Notes: generated by a model from the letters alone, not told the origin. 17,422 nt of DNA from CAZIWW01 sp964543275 (GCA_964543275.1 CAZIWW010000014.1:1-17422); one strand, 5' to 3'; shown: positions 6,166 through 12,661, counted from the stretch's first letter. Program-made: numbers and translations.

Positions 6166-6302
6166 CTTTATTATACCAATATACCAATACCACCAATACC
6201 AAAAAATCACAACACAAATCTCGCGATCGCAATAAATATGTAGCAAATCGCAACTCGTTTTTATGTTTCTATGGCCGATTACTACCTTCCTTTTCACAAA
6301 AA

Positions 6303-6322
6303 TACTACAACTAGTTGTAGTA
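6303..6322. repeat. Perfect 20-bp palindrome shared with argS
   Basis: TACTACAACTAGTTGTAGTA is its own reverse complement. Its inner 18 bases occur identically inside argS at 10398-10415. Confidence 0.85.
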
Positions 6323-6366
6323 AAGTACAACACTTCAATTATTAAACTACTAAAGCAAAGTATATT

Positions 6367-6388
6367 AAAAAAATATCGCGAAGCGATA
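6367..6388 (-). terminator. Intrinsic terminator after rtcB
   Basis: On the minus strand TATCGC pairs with GCGATA around TTC, followed by seven T, 42 bases past the rtcB stop. The core TCGCGAAGCGA recurs at about 12683-12693. Confidence 0.75.
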
Positions 6389-6399
6389 CTAAAATTCTT

Positions 6400-6426
6400 A
6401 ACTTTGAGATTTGAACTTTGAGATTT
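6400..6426. repeat. AACTTTGAGATTT tandem pair
   Basis: Two identical 13-mers at 6400-6412 and 6414-6426, just past the rtcB stop. The word AACTTTGAG also occurs in the tmk-gatB spacer repeat. Confidence 0.7.
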
Positions 6427-6429
6427 ATT

Positions 6430-7872
6430 TCACCCCTTCACCACTCCTAACGGTCTTAACTTCGCAACTTTTCTCGCCAGCCCAGCTTTCGCCACCACTC
6501 GCACCACATTGTCTATGTCTTTATAAGCCATCGGCGCTTCCTCGGCTAATCCTTTCTTGGAAGCTACGCGAATTATTATTTCCTTCCTTTCCAGTTCTCG
6601 CCTTAGCTGACCGATATTAACCGACCGTTTAGCTTCACCTCGACTCATTATCCTCCCAGCTCCATGGCAGACACTTCCAAAAGTTTGCCGCATAGCCCCC
6701 TCCGCGCCGACTAAAACATAAGAAGCCGTTCCCATAGTCCCTGGAATAATAACCGGCTGACCAATATAACGGTAATGTTCCGGCAGTTCTTCCCGGCCAG
6801 CAGGAAAGGCCCGCGTAGCTCCCTTACGATGAACGCAGAGATTTATTTCTTGACCGTTTATCTCGTGCTTTTCAAATTTAGCCATATTATGAGCCACATC
6901 ATACACAAGTTCCGGCTCACCCGCTGTATCTCCCAAAATTCGTCTCCATGCCATCCGCACATTATGCGCTATAGTATGCCGGTTAGCCCATGCAAAATTG
7001 GCTCCGGCCGCCATAGCTGAAAAATAATTTTGACCCTCTTCGATACTGATAGGAGCGAAGACCAGCTCACGGTCAACCAGCTTGATATTCCTCTTCTCGG
7101 TCAACCTCAAAAATTCGCGGATATAGTCATCAGCAATCTGATGACCTAGCCCGCGCGAACCGCAGTGGATCATAATAGTAATTTGATTCTTAAACAATCC
7201 GAAACCGCGAGCTGCTTTCTCGTCAAAAATTTGATCCACTTTTTGAACTTCTAAAAAATGATTGCCCGCTCCCAGTGTCCCCAATTCATCCCGCCCACGA
7301 TTCTTGGCCCGATCGCTTACCTTCCGGCTATCCGCATTCTCCATTGAGCCACCTTCTTCACAATTATCCAAATCGTTCTTGTTTCCTATTCCCTGCTTCA
7401 CCAGTTCCTTGGCCCCATTTTCTAAAATTCTATTTAATTGAATGTCGTTTAATTTCTCTTTAACACTTGATCCTAATCCGGACGGCACATCTCTCTGAAT
7501 TTGGTTTATAAGCGGCACCAGGTAGTCCCCTATGTTATCGGAGCTAAGCTCCGATTTTAGGAGCCGCACTCCGCAATTGATGTCGTAACCAACTCCTCCG
7601 GGAGATATAACTCCTTCTTCCGCGTCCATCGCCGCCACCCCGCCGATTGGAAAACCGTAGCCTTCATGAATATCGGGCATAGCCAGCGCGTATTTTTGAA
7701 TCCCGGGAAGGGTGGCCATGTTAGCTAACTGCTCCAGCGATCTGTCTTCGGTCGCTTTCTCTAAAATCTTCTCGTCTGCATAAACTCTGGCCGGCACTCT
7801 CATCCCGGTCCGATAATCCTTCGGAATCTCCCAAAGGAAATCGTTGATTTTTCGGAGATCGGTTTTTTGCAC
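6430..7872 (-). CDS. rtcB: RtcB RNA ligase (3'-phosphate / 5'-hydroxyl)
   Basis: GTP- and Mn-dependent ligase that joins RNA 2',3'-cyclic phosphate or 3'-phosphate ends to 5'-hydroxyl ends, used for RNA repair and, in some lineages, tRNA splicing. The 480 residues match the family. All hallmarks are present: MPDIHEGYGFPIGGV (65-79), GGVGYDINCGVRLL with Asp97 and Cys100 as metal ligands, LGAGNHFLEVQ, MIHCGSRGLGHQ, NFAWANRHTIAHN, the guanylylated histidine in CHGAGR (about His403), and the C-terminal LRPLGVVKG. The start is GTG at 7872, with AGAAAGG upstream; a run of nine G precedes it. No archease gene is adjacent; an ABC-ATPase fragment lies 52 bases upstream. The catalytic core looks intact. 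Confidence 0.98.
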   Translation of the reverse strand: MQKTDLRKINDFLWEIPKDYRTGMRVPARVYADEKILEKATEDRSLEQLANMATLPGIQKYALAMPDIHEGYGFPIGGVAAMDAEEGVISPGGVGYDINCGVRLLKSELSSDNIGDYLVPLINQIQRDVPSGLGSSVKEKLNDIQLNRILENGAKELVKQGIGNKNDLDNCEEGGSMENADSRKVSDRAKNRGRDELGTLGAGNHFLEVQKVDQIFDEKAARGFGLFKNQITIMIHCGSRGLGHQIADDYIREFLRLTEKRNIKLVDRELVFAPISIEEGQNYFSAMAAGANFAWANRHTIAHNVRMAWRRILGDTAGEPELVYDVAHNMAKFEKHEINGQEINLCVHRKGATRAFPAGREELPEHYRYIGQPVIIPGTMGTASYVLVGAEGAMRQTFGSVCHGAGRIMSRGEAKRSVNIGQLRRELERKEIIIRVASKKGLAEEAPMAYKDIDNVVRVVAKAGLARKVAKLRPLGVVKG

Positions 7873-7888
7873 AGATTCAAACCTTTCT

Positions 7889-7897
7889 CCCCCCCCC
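7889..7897 (-). repeat. G9 homopolymer ahead of rtcB
   Basis: Nine consecutive G on the minus strand lie just before the presumed ribosome site of rtcB and can pair with the CUUCCCC stretch upstream (7902-7910 region). Such tracts slip during replication or sequencing. Confidence 0.7.
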
Positions 7898-7924
7898 TCG
7901 GCAGGGGAAGAGATTTTAAATAAA

Positions 7925-8230
7925 TTACTTCCCGTTACTAAAAATCCCTCTCACCACCTCACTTATCTCCGTCTCGTCAATAAGAATATCATCCACCGGC
8001 AAATCCGAAGACAAAATATCCCTGGCGGCGTCTTTAGCTTTTTCTCGAGGAACTTTAAGAACACATTGATGAAAGTCAAATTTACTTAGCTCTCCATACT
8101 TCTCAATATCTATTCGCTCTATTCCTTTTCCACTGAAAGTAACCGTCACCAGTTTATAAGTAGCATACTTCTCAATAAGCTGCGCCAGTTCGCCGTCGTA
8201 TCTTATTTTGCCGTTGTTGATAATCCTCAT
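7925..8230 (-). pseudogene. Orphan C-terminal domain of an ABC-transporter ATPase
   Basis: The 101 residues match the segment that follows the ATPase domain in ABC-2 type exporters: INNGKIRYDGELAQLIEKYA (the usual I-x-x-G-x-I-x-Y-D-G-x-L after the H-loop), a beta-rich middle, then LKVPREKAKDAARDIL and a last helix around TEISEVVRGIF. The Walker A, signature and Walker B parts are missing. A TAG stands directly before the ATG at 8230 in the same frame, and a 10-bp exact duplication (CTATATGCAT twice on the plus strand, 8231-8250) sits at the break. This suggests a truncated remnant. The frame is still open and clean, so a retained stand-alone domain is possible. No permease gene is nearby. It lies between the exonuclease and rtcB on the same strand. 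Confidence 0.6.
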
Positions 8231-8250
8231 CTATATGCATCTATATGCAT
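8231..8250. repeat. 10-bp exact tandem duplication
   Basis: CTATATGCAT is repeated twice with no spacer, directly ahead of the truncated ABC-ATPase frame. It may mark the deletion point. Confidence 0.8.
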
Positions 8251-8293
8251 GCTCATATCGCGTTCAACTGCTAATCCGTGCCAATGATAATTC

Positions 8294-8950
8294 CTACTCC
8301 TCAAAATTCATCCTCTTATAAATCTTCCTGGTTACTTCCACGTCGGCGTTGCAGTAATCGCAGATTTCCTTATGCTTGCCCTTTTTATAGTAAGCAAAAA
8401 CTTCCGAACCGTCCATATTGGTTTTGGAAGACTGAATCCCCAGCGCCCGGGCCAAAGAATCCAGAGACACATTTCTGCCGTGACCCCACAGATTCCACTC
8501 GTGCATTATGTCGTAAATTGGATCGCTGCGGTAACGGGCAAAGCTTAATCTCACTTTTGTTTTGGGTTTCACGCCATGGACAATTGACCGCTGGATAATA
8601 TACTTCAGGTCAAAGTCCATAACATTAAATCCTACAAACAAATCCACATCTTGTGCCGCCTCCCAAAAACTCTCCAGCATCTTTTTTTCACTTTCATCGC
8701 AGATACAATGGATCATATCGTCGTTAATTGCGTAAGAGATGCAAAAAATCCGTCCAAAAGTCCCGTCCAGCCCGGTCTCGGCCAGAAACTGCTCAAAGCT
8801 CCTGTTATATTTCTCGCCATTTTGCTCCCGCTTCTTCTTGCGGTAAGCGTGAATTTCTTTTAAGGTCTCGTGCGTATGCTCCGGCGCCGGCAGAGTCTCG
8901 ATGTCAAGAAACATGATCCTCTTTGGTCCGTTGTTATAATAACTATTCAT
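8294..8950 (-). CDS. DEDDy-type 3'-5' exonuclease, PolB-exonuclease-like
   Basis: A stand-alone RNase H-fold exonuclease of 218 residues. Exo I is FLDIET with Asp16 and Glu18; Exo II is VGFNVMDFDLKYI with Asn109 and Asp114; Exo III is YCNADVEV with Tyr199 and Asp203, the tyrosine marking the DEDDy class. The overall pattern, including LDSLARALGI (164-172), resembles the predicted PolB-like 3'-5' exonuclease family (DNA_pol_B_exo2), usually a protein separate from any polymerase. A role in DNA repair or proofreading is likely but not shown. The ATG at 8950 is used because starting at Met13 would cut the first beta strand. The ABC-ATPase remnant starts 63 bases downstream. An ACGAAT-family inverted repeat separates it from argS. 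Confidence 0.85.
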   Translation of the reverse strand: MNSYYNNGPKRIMFLDIETLPAPEHTHETLKEIHAYRKKKREQNGEKYNRSFEQFLAETGLDGTFGRIFCISYAINDDMIHCICDESEKKMLESFWEAAQDVDLFVGFNVMDFDLKYIIQRSIVHGVKPKTKVRLSFARYRSDPIYDIMHEWNLWGHGRNVSLDSLARALGIQSSKTNMDGSEVFAYYKKGKHKEICDYCNADVEVTRKIYKRMNFEE

Positions 8951-8957
8951 AATTTTT

Positions 8958-9079
8958 CTCTACGAACTACGAATTAATTACAAAAATACGAAAACTTGTA
9001 AAAATTGATATTCGTTAAACCTACGAAGTACTTGCTTGTACGATTTCGTATTTTCGTACAAATTTCGTAATTCGCAGAG
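8958..9079. repeat. Intergenic inverted repeat, ACGAAT family copy 2
   Basis: Left end CTCTACGAACTACGAATT and right end (reverse complement) CTCTGCGAATTACGAAAT match well; the interior has further ACGAAA/TTTCGT pairs. It fills the space between argS and the exonuclease gene, with its right end reaching within a few bases of the argS stop. Confidence 0.8.
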
Positions 9080-9082
9080 ACT

Positions 9083-10702
9083 TCACATTTTCTCCGGCGC
9101 GCTCACTCCCATCAATCTCAAAACTTCCGCTAAAACTATTTTAACCGCTTTAATCAATTCCAATCTCGCCGCCGTGAGTTCCAAATTATCCTCGTCAATC
9201 ACCCTACACTCGTCGTAAAAAGAATGGAATTTATCGGCAACATCCATAGCATAGCGGGACAAATGATGGACTTCGTAACTTCCGGCAATTTCTTCCACCA
9301 AATCGGGAAACTTCAAAAGTTCAAACATCAAAGCGTATTCTTTCGCGTGAATCCTAACATTGAACGTTGGAACATTCCTAATATTGAATGTTGGGAGAAT
9401 ACCCTCCGCTTTTCTCAAAATACTGCAAATCCTGGCGTGAGCGTACTGGACATAATAGACCGGGTTCTTTTCGCTTCTCTCCTTGGCCAGATCCAAATCA
9501 AAATTCATATGAGTATCAGCGCTATGCATCAGAAAGAAAAATCGCGTGGCGTCTTTGCCAACCTCATCGATTAAATCGTCAATGCTGACATAAGTCCCAG
9601 CGCGCTTGGACATCTTCATCTCCCGGCCGTTTTTAATAACCCGCACCAGTTGAGTAAGAATAACATCCAGTTTATTTTTATAACCCAGCGCTTCCAGCGC
9701 ACCTTTCACTCTGACCACATCTCCGTGATGGTCGGCTCCCCAAACGTTAATCAATTTATCAAAACCCTGATCCAGCCGATTCTTGTGATAAGCAATATCC
9801 GATCCGAAATAAGTTTTCTCACCGGTTGATTTTACAACTACCCTATCTTTGTCGTCGCCAAATCGAGTGGATTTAAACCAAAGCGCTCCGCCTTTCTCGT
9901 AAACAAAATCTCTTTCTCTTAAAGTGTTTATCGCTTCTTCCGCTTTGCCGCTCTTCTGCAATTCTTTTTCTGAAAACCAATTGTCAAATTTAATTCCAAA
10001 CTTCTCCATCGAAGGCTTAATATACTCCTCGATAATTATTTTTACTCCCTCTTGCCCAACTTTTCTAACATCTCCATTCCAAAGTTTTGAGTTTTGAGTT
10101 TTGAGTTTTGAACTCAATTCTCTAATATACTCCCCTTTATACTGCGCTTCCTTGTCCCCCAAAATAGAATGCCCTAAAACTTCAACCTGATTGCCGGCGT
10201 CGTTAATGTAATATTCTCTGAAAGGCTCATAGCCGGCTTTTTCAAAAACATTAGCCAACGTATCCCCCAGCGGCCCGCCCCGCGCGTTTCCGATATGCAC
10301 CGGCCCGGTCGGATTAGCCGAGACAAAGTCCAGGTGGATTTTTTTACCTTGACCAGCATCCGAATCGCCAAATTTACTTTTTTCCCTATTTATTTTTACT
10401 ACAACTAGTTGTAGTGTTCTATCAGATAGCCAAAAATTTATGAAGCCGGGTTTGACAACTTCAATTTTTTTGAACATCAGCAAAGGTTCAACCCTAGCAG
10501 ATGCTAAGGTTGAGCCTTTGATTTTCTCCGCCGCTTCCATCGGACTTTCTTTAACCTCCTTCGCCAACATCATAGCTATATTAGTCGCGTAATCTCCCAT
10601 CCCATCCGGCGGATAATCAACTCTAACTTTTTCAACATCAAAATCAATCCCATAGAGAGATTTAACGGCTAGCTGAATAAGTTGCTGTATCTTCTTTTTC
10701 AT
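9083..10702 (-). CDS. argS: Arginyl-tRNA synthetase
   Basis: Class I synthetase charging tRNA(Arg). About 539 residues, close to the usual 550. Visible parts: N-terminal Add-1 domain with GDYATNIAM (36-44) and PGFINFWLS (85-93), the HIGH motif as SANPTGPVHIGN (128-139), INDAGNQ, WGADHHGDV, the KMSK loop (KMSKRAGTYVS), DTHMNFDLDLA, and the DALR anticodon domain ending GVSAPEKM. The frame extends to 10738, but that part overlaps the promoter; the ATG at 10702 (MKKKIQQ) is the natural start. TATACT ends six bases before it, so the message may be leaderless. The gene carries repeat-like sequence in frame at 10481-10520, 10398-10415, 10085-10112 and 9353-9400, mostly in variable loops. Divergent smpB lies 93 bases away. 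Confidence 0.97.
   Translation of the reverse strand: MKKKIQQLIQLAVKSLYGIDFDVEKVRVDYPPDGMGDYATNIAMMLAKEVKESPMEAAEKIKGSTLASARVEPLLMFKKIEVVKPGFINFWLSDRTLQLVVVKINREKSKFGDSDAGQGKKIHLDFVSANPTGPVHIGNARGGPLGDTLANVFEKAGYEPFREYYINDAGNQVEVLGHSILGDKEAQYKGEYIRELSSKLKTQNSKLWNGDVRKVGQEGVKIIIEEYIKPSMEKFGIKFDNWFSEKELQKSGKAEEAINTLRERDFVYEKGGALWFKSTRFGDDKDRVVVKSTGEKTYFGSDIAYHKNRLDQGFDKLINVWGADHHGDVVRVKGALEALGYKNKLDVILTQLVRVIKNGREMKMSKRAGTYVSIDDLIDEVGKDATRFFFLMHSADTHMNFDLDLAKERSEKNPVYYVQYAHARICSILRKAEGILPTFNIRNVPTFNVRIHAKEYALMFELLKFPDLVEEIAGSYEVHHLSRYAMDVADKFHSFYDECRVIDEDNLELTAARLELIKAVKIVLAEVLRLMGVSAPEKM
9353..9400. repeat. 24-bp tandem repeat inside argS
   Basis: CCTAACATTGAACGTTGG and CCTAATATTGAATGTTGG start 24 bases apart (9353 and 9377). 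In frame they encode PTFNIRN and PTFNVRI, in the variable linker before the anticodon-binding domain. Confidence 0.65.
10085..10112. repeat. TTTTGAG heptanucleotide repeat inside argS
   Basis: Three exact copies of TTTTGAG and a fourth TTTTGAA in tandem. On the coding strand this gives SKLKTQNSKL, a low-complexity insertion in the insertion-prone region after the INDAGNQ block. Confidence 0.75.
10398..10415. repeat. Perfect 18-bp palindrome inside argS
   Basis: ACTACAACTAGTTGTAGT is fully self-complementary and identical to the core of the palindrome at 6303-6322. In argS it encodes the LQLVVV segment (about residues 97-102). Confidence 0.85.
10481..10520. repeat. In-frame 40-bp inverted repeat in argS
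   Basis: Arms CAAAGGTTCAACCCTAGC (10481-10498) and the reverse complement of GCTAAGGTTGAGCCTTTG (10503-10520) agree at 16 of 18 positions, with loop AGAT. It encodes argS residues 61-74 (KGSTLASARVEPLL), a stretch longer than in E. coli or B. subtilis ArgS at this point. Confidence 0.8.
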
Positions 10703-10708
10703 AATTGT

Positions 10709-10738
10709 AGTATAGCAAATAAATTGCCTAAAAAACAA
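10709..10738 (-). promoter_or_regulatory. Promoter of argS, probably giving a leaderless mRNA
   Basis: On the minus strand TTGTTT (10738-10733), 18-base spacer, TATACT (10714-10709). Only ACAATT lies between the -10 and the argS ATG, so transcription should start at or next to the start codon. Confidence 0.7.
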
Positions 10739-10752
10739 TTTACCGCTTTAAT
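10724..10752 (+). promoter_or_regulatory. Promoter of smpB
   Basis: TTGCCT (10724-10729), 17-base spacer, TTTAAT (10747-10752). It overlaps the divergent argS promoter. The leader of about 40 bases contains a small TATGTA/TACATA dyad and no clear ribosome site. Confidence 0.55.
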
Positions 10753-10795
10753 ATATGTAGGGAACGCATACATAGCCACCTCGAATTAAAACTCT

Positions 10796-11166
10796 ATGCC
10801 CACTCTCGCCCACAACAAACGAGCTCGATTCGACTACGACATAACCGACAAATATGAAGCCGGGCTGGTTTTGTCTGGCCAGGAAGTGAAATCTGCCAAG
10901 ACCGGGCATATCAGTCTCAAGGGAAGCTTTGTTACTATTAGAGGGGAAGAGCTATTTCTTACTAACGCTAATATTCCTCCGTACATCCACGCCGGAGAAA
11001 TTAAAAACTATGACCCAACGCACCCGCGGAAACTTCTGCTTCGCAGATCAGAGATCAAAAAACTCATTGGAAAGTCCCGAGTTGAGGGGTTGACATTAGT
11101 GCCCATTCGGGTGTATACTAAACGAGGTCTAATAAAGCTGGAATTTGGTATAGGCAAGGGGAGAAA
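10796..11166 (+). CDS. smpB: SsrA-binding protein SmpB, 3' part in assembly gap
   Basis: SmpB binds tmRNA and delivers it with EF-Tu to ribosomes stalled without a stop codon. The first 124 residues are present: HNKRARFDYDITDKYEAGLVLSG, the EVKS motif (30-33), LKGSFVTI, the ANIPPY and HPRKLLL segments, and GLTLVPIRVYTKRGLIKLEFGIGKG. These form the OB-fold that grips the tRNA-like part of tmRNA. The C-terminal tail, about 25-30 residues that enter the mRNA channel, falls in the 100-N gap starting at 11167, so completeness cannot be judged. Start ATG at 10796 is the usual N-terminus. Its partner ssrA begins right after the gap on the same strand. Confidence 0.96.
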
Positions 11167-11266
11167 NNNNNNNNNNNNNNNNNNNNNNNNNNNNNNNNNN
11201 NNNNNNNNNNNNNNNNNNNNNNNNNNNNNNNNNNNNNNNNNNNNNNNNNNNNNNNNNNNNNNNNNN
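11167..11266. other. Assembly gap of 100 N
   Basis: Exactly 100 undetermined bases between smpB and ssrA; the round number suggests a scaffold placeholder, so true spacing is unknown. Confidence 0.98.
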
Positions 11267-11267
11267 T

Positions 11268-11663
11268 GGGGATGTTTGGTTTCGACAGTTTGTTCTCTTA
11301 AAATAAGCAAGTCGAGCGCGGCAATCAGCTCGTAAATTCCATTGCCAAGATTATAAGTGCAAACTTATTTTCAAAAGCCAAGCGAGCTTTCGCTAACGCG
11401 TTAGCCCCCGCTATGGCTACCGCCGTCGCCTAAATTCGCGATGGCCATCGAACCGCTGACGCCTAATAGGCGGACCTCGGTGTCAATCATCAGGCTAGAC
11501 AAATTATTTTTCTTTGAGATAGTTTGCGACCAAACATCAAAGAGGGCCTGTTAAAGTTTTGCTTATTTTCTATTTAGCAAGCTACTTAAAATAAATAAGC
11601 TAAGCTTGTAGATTATTTTAAAGAATTCAAACTTGGACGGGAGTTCGATTCTCCCCATCTCCA
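11268..11663 (+). ncRNA. ssrA: Transfer-messenger RNA
   Basis: tmRNA rescues stalled ribosomes and adds a degradation tag. The 5' end GGGGATG pairs with CATCTCC at 11656-11662 (acceptor stem, one G-U), followed by discriminator A11663. The TTTGGTTTCGACAG block after the 5' end and the T-arm GGGAG-TTCGATT-CTCCC are standard. The tag frame resumes at GCA after AAGT (about 11359) and encodes 24 residues beginning ANLFSKAKRA and ending MATAVA before TAA. The stop sits in the loop of a hairpin (CCGTCGC pairing with GCGATGG), as in other tmRNAs. CCA is not encoded; CGA follows the discriminator. A single-piece tmRNA of about 396 bases. The 5' flank and promoter, if any, lie in the gap. Confidence 0.95.
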
Positions 11664-11670
11664 CGAGGAT

Positions 11671-11778
11671 CTTTACGAATTACGAATTTTGTACGAATAT
11701 ACGAATCAATGTAAATTTTTTATGTAGCGCGAATTAAAATTCATTCGTGCATTCGTATTCGATTCGTAATTCGCAGAG
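11671..11778. repeat. Intergenic inverted repeat, ACGAAT family copy 3
   Basis: Left arm CTTTACGAATTACGAATT and right arm, as reverse complement, CTCTGCGAATTACGAATC. It begins eight bases after tmRNA and ends eight bases before the likely infC start. The outer ends are nearly the same as copy 2. Confidence 0.85.
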
Positions 11779-11785
11779 CATAACC

Positions 11786-12340
11786 ATTAACACCAAACTT
11801 ATTAGAAGAAGATTCTTTCGCCAGCGGGCGCCCAGAGGTCCGCGAACACGCGTAAATGAATATATCCGAGCTTACCAAGTAAGACTTATTGATGAGGATG
11901 GAAAACAGGTTGGAATTGTTTCCAGCCGGGAAGCTCTCCAGCTCGCTCGAGAAAAGGATCTTGACTTGGTTGAAATAGTTCCCAAAGCCAAACCGCCGGT
12001 TTGCAAAATAATGGACTTTGGCAAATATCAGTATCAAAAGTCAAAAGAAGCCCAACAGCAAAAAGCCAAACAAAAGAAAACCGAAGTCAAGGGAATTCGC
12101 ATTGGCATCAAAACGGATGACAACGATTTAGCCATAAGAAGAAAACAAGCCGAAAAATTTCTATCCAAGGGCAACAAAGTTAAGATAGAAATCATTCTAA
12201 AGGGAAGAGAAAAAGCTCACAAAGATTTAGCAAAAGAAGCTTTAAGTAATTTTGCGAGATCGGTATCTGTCTCATATAAAGTAGAAGAAGAAATTAAAAA
12301 ACACCCTCGCGGATTCAATATGGTAATCGCGCCAGCCTAA
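11786..12340 (+). CDS. infC: Translation initiation factor IF-3, non-ATG start
   Basis: IF-3 binds the 30S subunit and checks start-codon pairing. Both domains are present: N-domain RVNEYIRAYQVRLIDEDGKQVGIVSSREALQLA, the PPVCKIMDFGKYQY hinge, and a C-domain with IRIGIKTDDNDLAIRRKQAEKFL and VKIEIILKGREKAH. The protein has no ATG near the normal N-terminus. The only GTG in frame (11747) lies inside the upstream repeat and would add an unnatural 13-residue extension. I place the start at ATT 11786, seven bases after AGAG; ATT 11801 (giving IRRRFF) or ATA 11780 are alternatives. AUU initiation with IF-3 self-control is established for E. coli infC. First gene of infC-rpmI-rplT. Confidence 0.93.
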   Translation: MNTKLIRRRFFRQRAPRGPRTRVNEYIRAYQVRLIDEDGKQVGIVSSREALQLAREKDLDLVEIVPKAKPPVCKIMDFGKYQYQKSKEAQQQKAKQKKTEVKGIRIGIKTDDNDLAIRRKQAEKFLSKGNKVKIEIILKGREKAHKDLAKEALSNFARSVSVSYKVEEEIKKHPRGFNMVIAPA

Positions 12341-12346
12341 AATACT

Positions 12347-12453
12347 ACGCGCTAATCCGCTAATAAACGCCAATCTGCGAACTGCTAATATCTTCTACCT
12401 GCTATTCGCGTCATTCGCAATTAGTTGATTGGAATTTGCTCGTTGATTAGCGC
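12347..12453. repeat. Inverted repeat between infC and rpmI
   Basis: Ends GCGCTAATCCGCTAAT and CGTTGATTAGCG are inverted copies, with CGCTAAT/ATTCGC words inside. It fills the 120-base spacer of a ribosomal protein operon. A related GCTAATCCG word is at 8269-8277. Confidence 0.55.
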
Positions 12454-12460
12454 CACAGCT

Positions 12461-12661
12461 ATGCCCAAAATTAAAACCAGAAAAACCGTCGCCAAACGAT
12501 TTAAAATAACCGCTAAGAAAAAAGTCCTGCGCCGGGATGTCGGACAGGACCATTTTAACGCCCGCGAAAAAGGCAAAACCACTCGGAGAAAAAGAAGAGA
12601 CGAGGTCGTTTTTAAGACTAATGCGAAAAATATTTTGAAAAACTTACCCTATGCTAATTAA
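12461..12661 (+). CDS. rpmI: 50S ribosomal protein L35
   Basis: Small basic protein of the large subunit. The 66 residues beginning MPKIKTRKTVAKRFKIT are standard L35, with the AKKKVLRRDVGQDHF middle and the NILKNLPYAN end (usual family pattern of K-x-L-P-Y). The frame is open upstream to 12425, but the extra residues are not part of L35; ATG 12461 is the start. No Shine-Dalgarno site is visible before it. Second gene of the infC-rpmI-rplT order that is conserved across bacteria. Spacers on both sides are unusually long (about 120 and 108 bases) and filled by repeats. Confidence 0.97.
   Translation: MPKIKTRKTVAKRFKITAKKKVLRRDVGQDHFNAREKGKTTRRKRRDEVVFKTNAKNILKNLPYAN

Larger units (their letters stand above)
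6009..6429. other. Gene-free stretch with repeats
   Basis: Apart from the decayed coding sequence up to about 6165, this stretch holds ATACCAATA micro-repeats (6174-6205), a 20-bp palindrome (6303-6322), the rtcB terminator (6367-6388) and an AACTTTGAGATTT tandem pair (6400-6426). I see no RNA gene or intact reading frame here. Confidence 0.6.

Noticed and set aside
7925..8230. Archease beside rtcB
   Set aside because: Archease often neighbours rtcB and has a similar size range, but the sequence matches the tail domain of ABC-transporter ATPases and lacks archease metal-site features.
10703..10738. Longer ArgRS start (extra 12 residues)
   Set aside because: The extension would begin with TTG within the promoter and adds residues unlike ArgRS; MKKKIQQ at 10702 is natural.
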